From Saccoglossus kowalevskii (taxonomy: Eukaryota > Hemichordata > Enteropneusta > Harrimaniidae): a stretch of DNA of 46,539 nt. The stretch lies in NCBI RefSeq assembly GCF_000003605.2, contig NW_003114461.1, positions 625,709 to 672,247 on the forward strand, written 5' to 3'. Under the pieces are notes generated by a model, which had not been told where the DNA came from, searched no databases, and was given only the letters and a program-made list of their open reading frames with translations. Positions within the stretch are counted from its first letter, which is position 1; the number at the start of each line of letters is the position of its first letter. This document shows positions 46,478 through 46,539 of this stretch, piece by piece. The position numbers were made by a program, and so were the translations under genes.

Positions 46478-46539
46478 AAACAAGCCGGTAGGCTGGTTGG
46501 CAATCCGCTCCGCTCAAAACAAGCATATGTTGTTGGCTG
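46478..46539 (-). repeat. Dispersed repeat copy 2 (inverted relative to 37232-37297)
   Basis: ACAAGCCGGTAGGCTGGTTG then CAATCCGCTCCGCTCAAAAC is the reverse complement of the copy near 37.2 kb, with a 4-base insertion (AACC). It runs off the end of the window, so its full length is unknown. Confidence 0.7.

Overview
The window looks like nuclear DNA of an AT-rich, intron-bearing animal genome, most likely a marine invertebrate. A mollusc or another lophotrochozoan is my weak guess, based on the many TACCGGTA-type words and on a lineage-expanded style of carbohydrate sulfotransferase. There are no operons, ribosome binding sites, CRISPR arrays or rRNA genes. Coding sequence is a few per cent of the window, and most of the rest is unannotatable AT-rich DNA and decayed repeats.

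Three host genes can be built with consistent splice sites. (1) On the minus strand, 18424 down to 13397, is a three-exon gene for a 473-residue TRIM-type E3 ubiquitin ligase (RING, two B-boxes, coiled coil). Its C-terminus is a MIB/HERC2 domain split over two phase-0 exons, in place of the usual NHL, B30.2 or filamin module. (2) and (3) On the plus strand, 24264-25936 and 37578-40159, are two paralogous three-exon genes for Golgi type II carbohydrate sulfotransferases of 312 and 318 residues. Their first two coding exons have identical lengths (88 and 86 nt) and the same intron phases (1, then 0), so they are a tandem duplication.

Layout: 1-8040 has no recognisable gene. 8045-8650 holds a broken coding remnant of unknown family (minus strand). 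10027-10192 is the first of three copies of a 164-166 bp TTAA-flanked MITE. 13397-18424 is the TRIM-MIB gene, whose first intron contains a LINE scrap and the second MITE copy. 18627-20850 holds two 5'-truncated LINEs of different clades in tandem, ending just upstream of the TRIM gene. 22224-23450 is a foldback-like repeat. 24264-25936 is sulfotransferase 1. 26-37 kb is a repeat-rich interval: hairpins, a second TTAA-flanked element, two arrays of a ~21 bp minisatellite with a shared tail, a decayed CR1/jockey-type LINE, a tRNA-derived SINE-like element and a ~320 bp satellite. 37345-37508 is the third MITE copy, directly in front of sulfotransferase 2 (37578-40159). 40160-46539 is mostly empty, with a minisatellite, a microsatellite and a dispersed repeat.

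The genes do not form an obvious pathway: one is a probable ubiquitin ligase, and two probably sulfate glycans in the Golgi lumen. The most interesting items are the TRIM plus MIB/HERC2 architecture and the MITE family lying within about 70 bp of splice or start sites of two different genes. All homology statements come from motif recognition by eye; no search was run.
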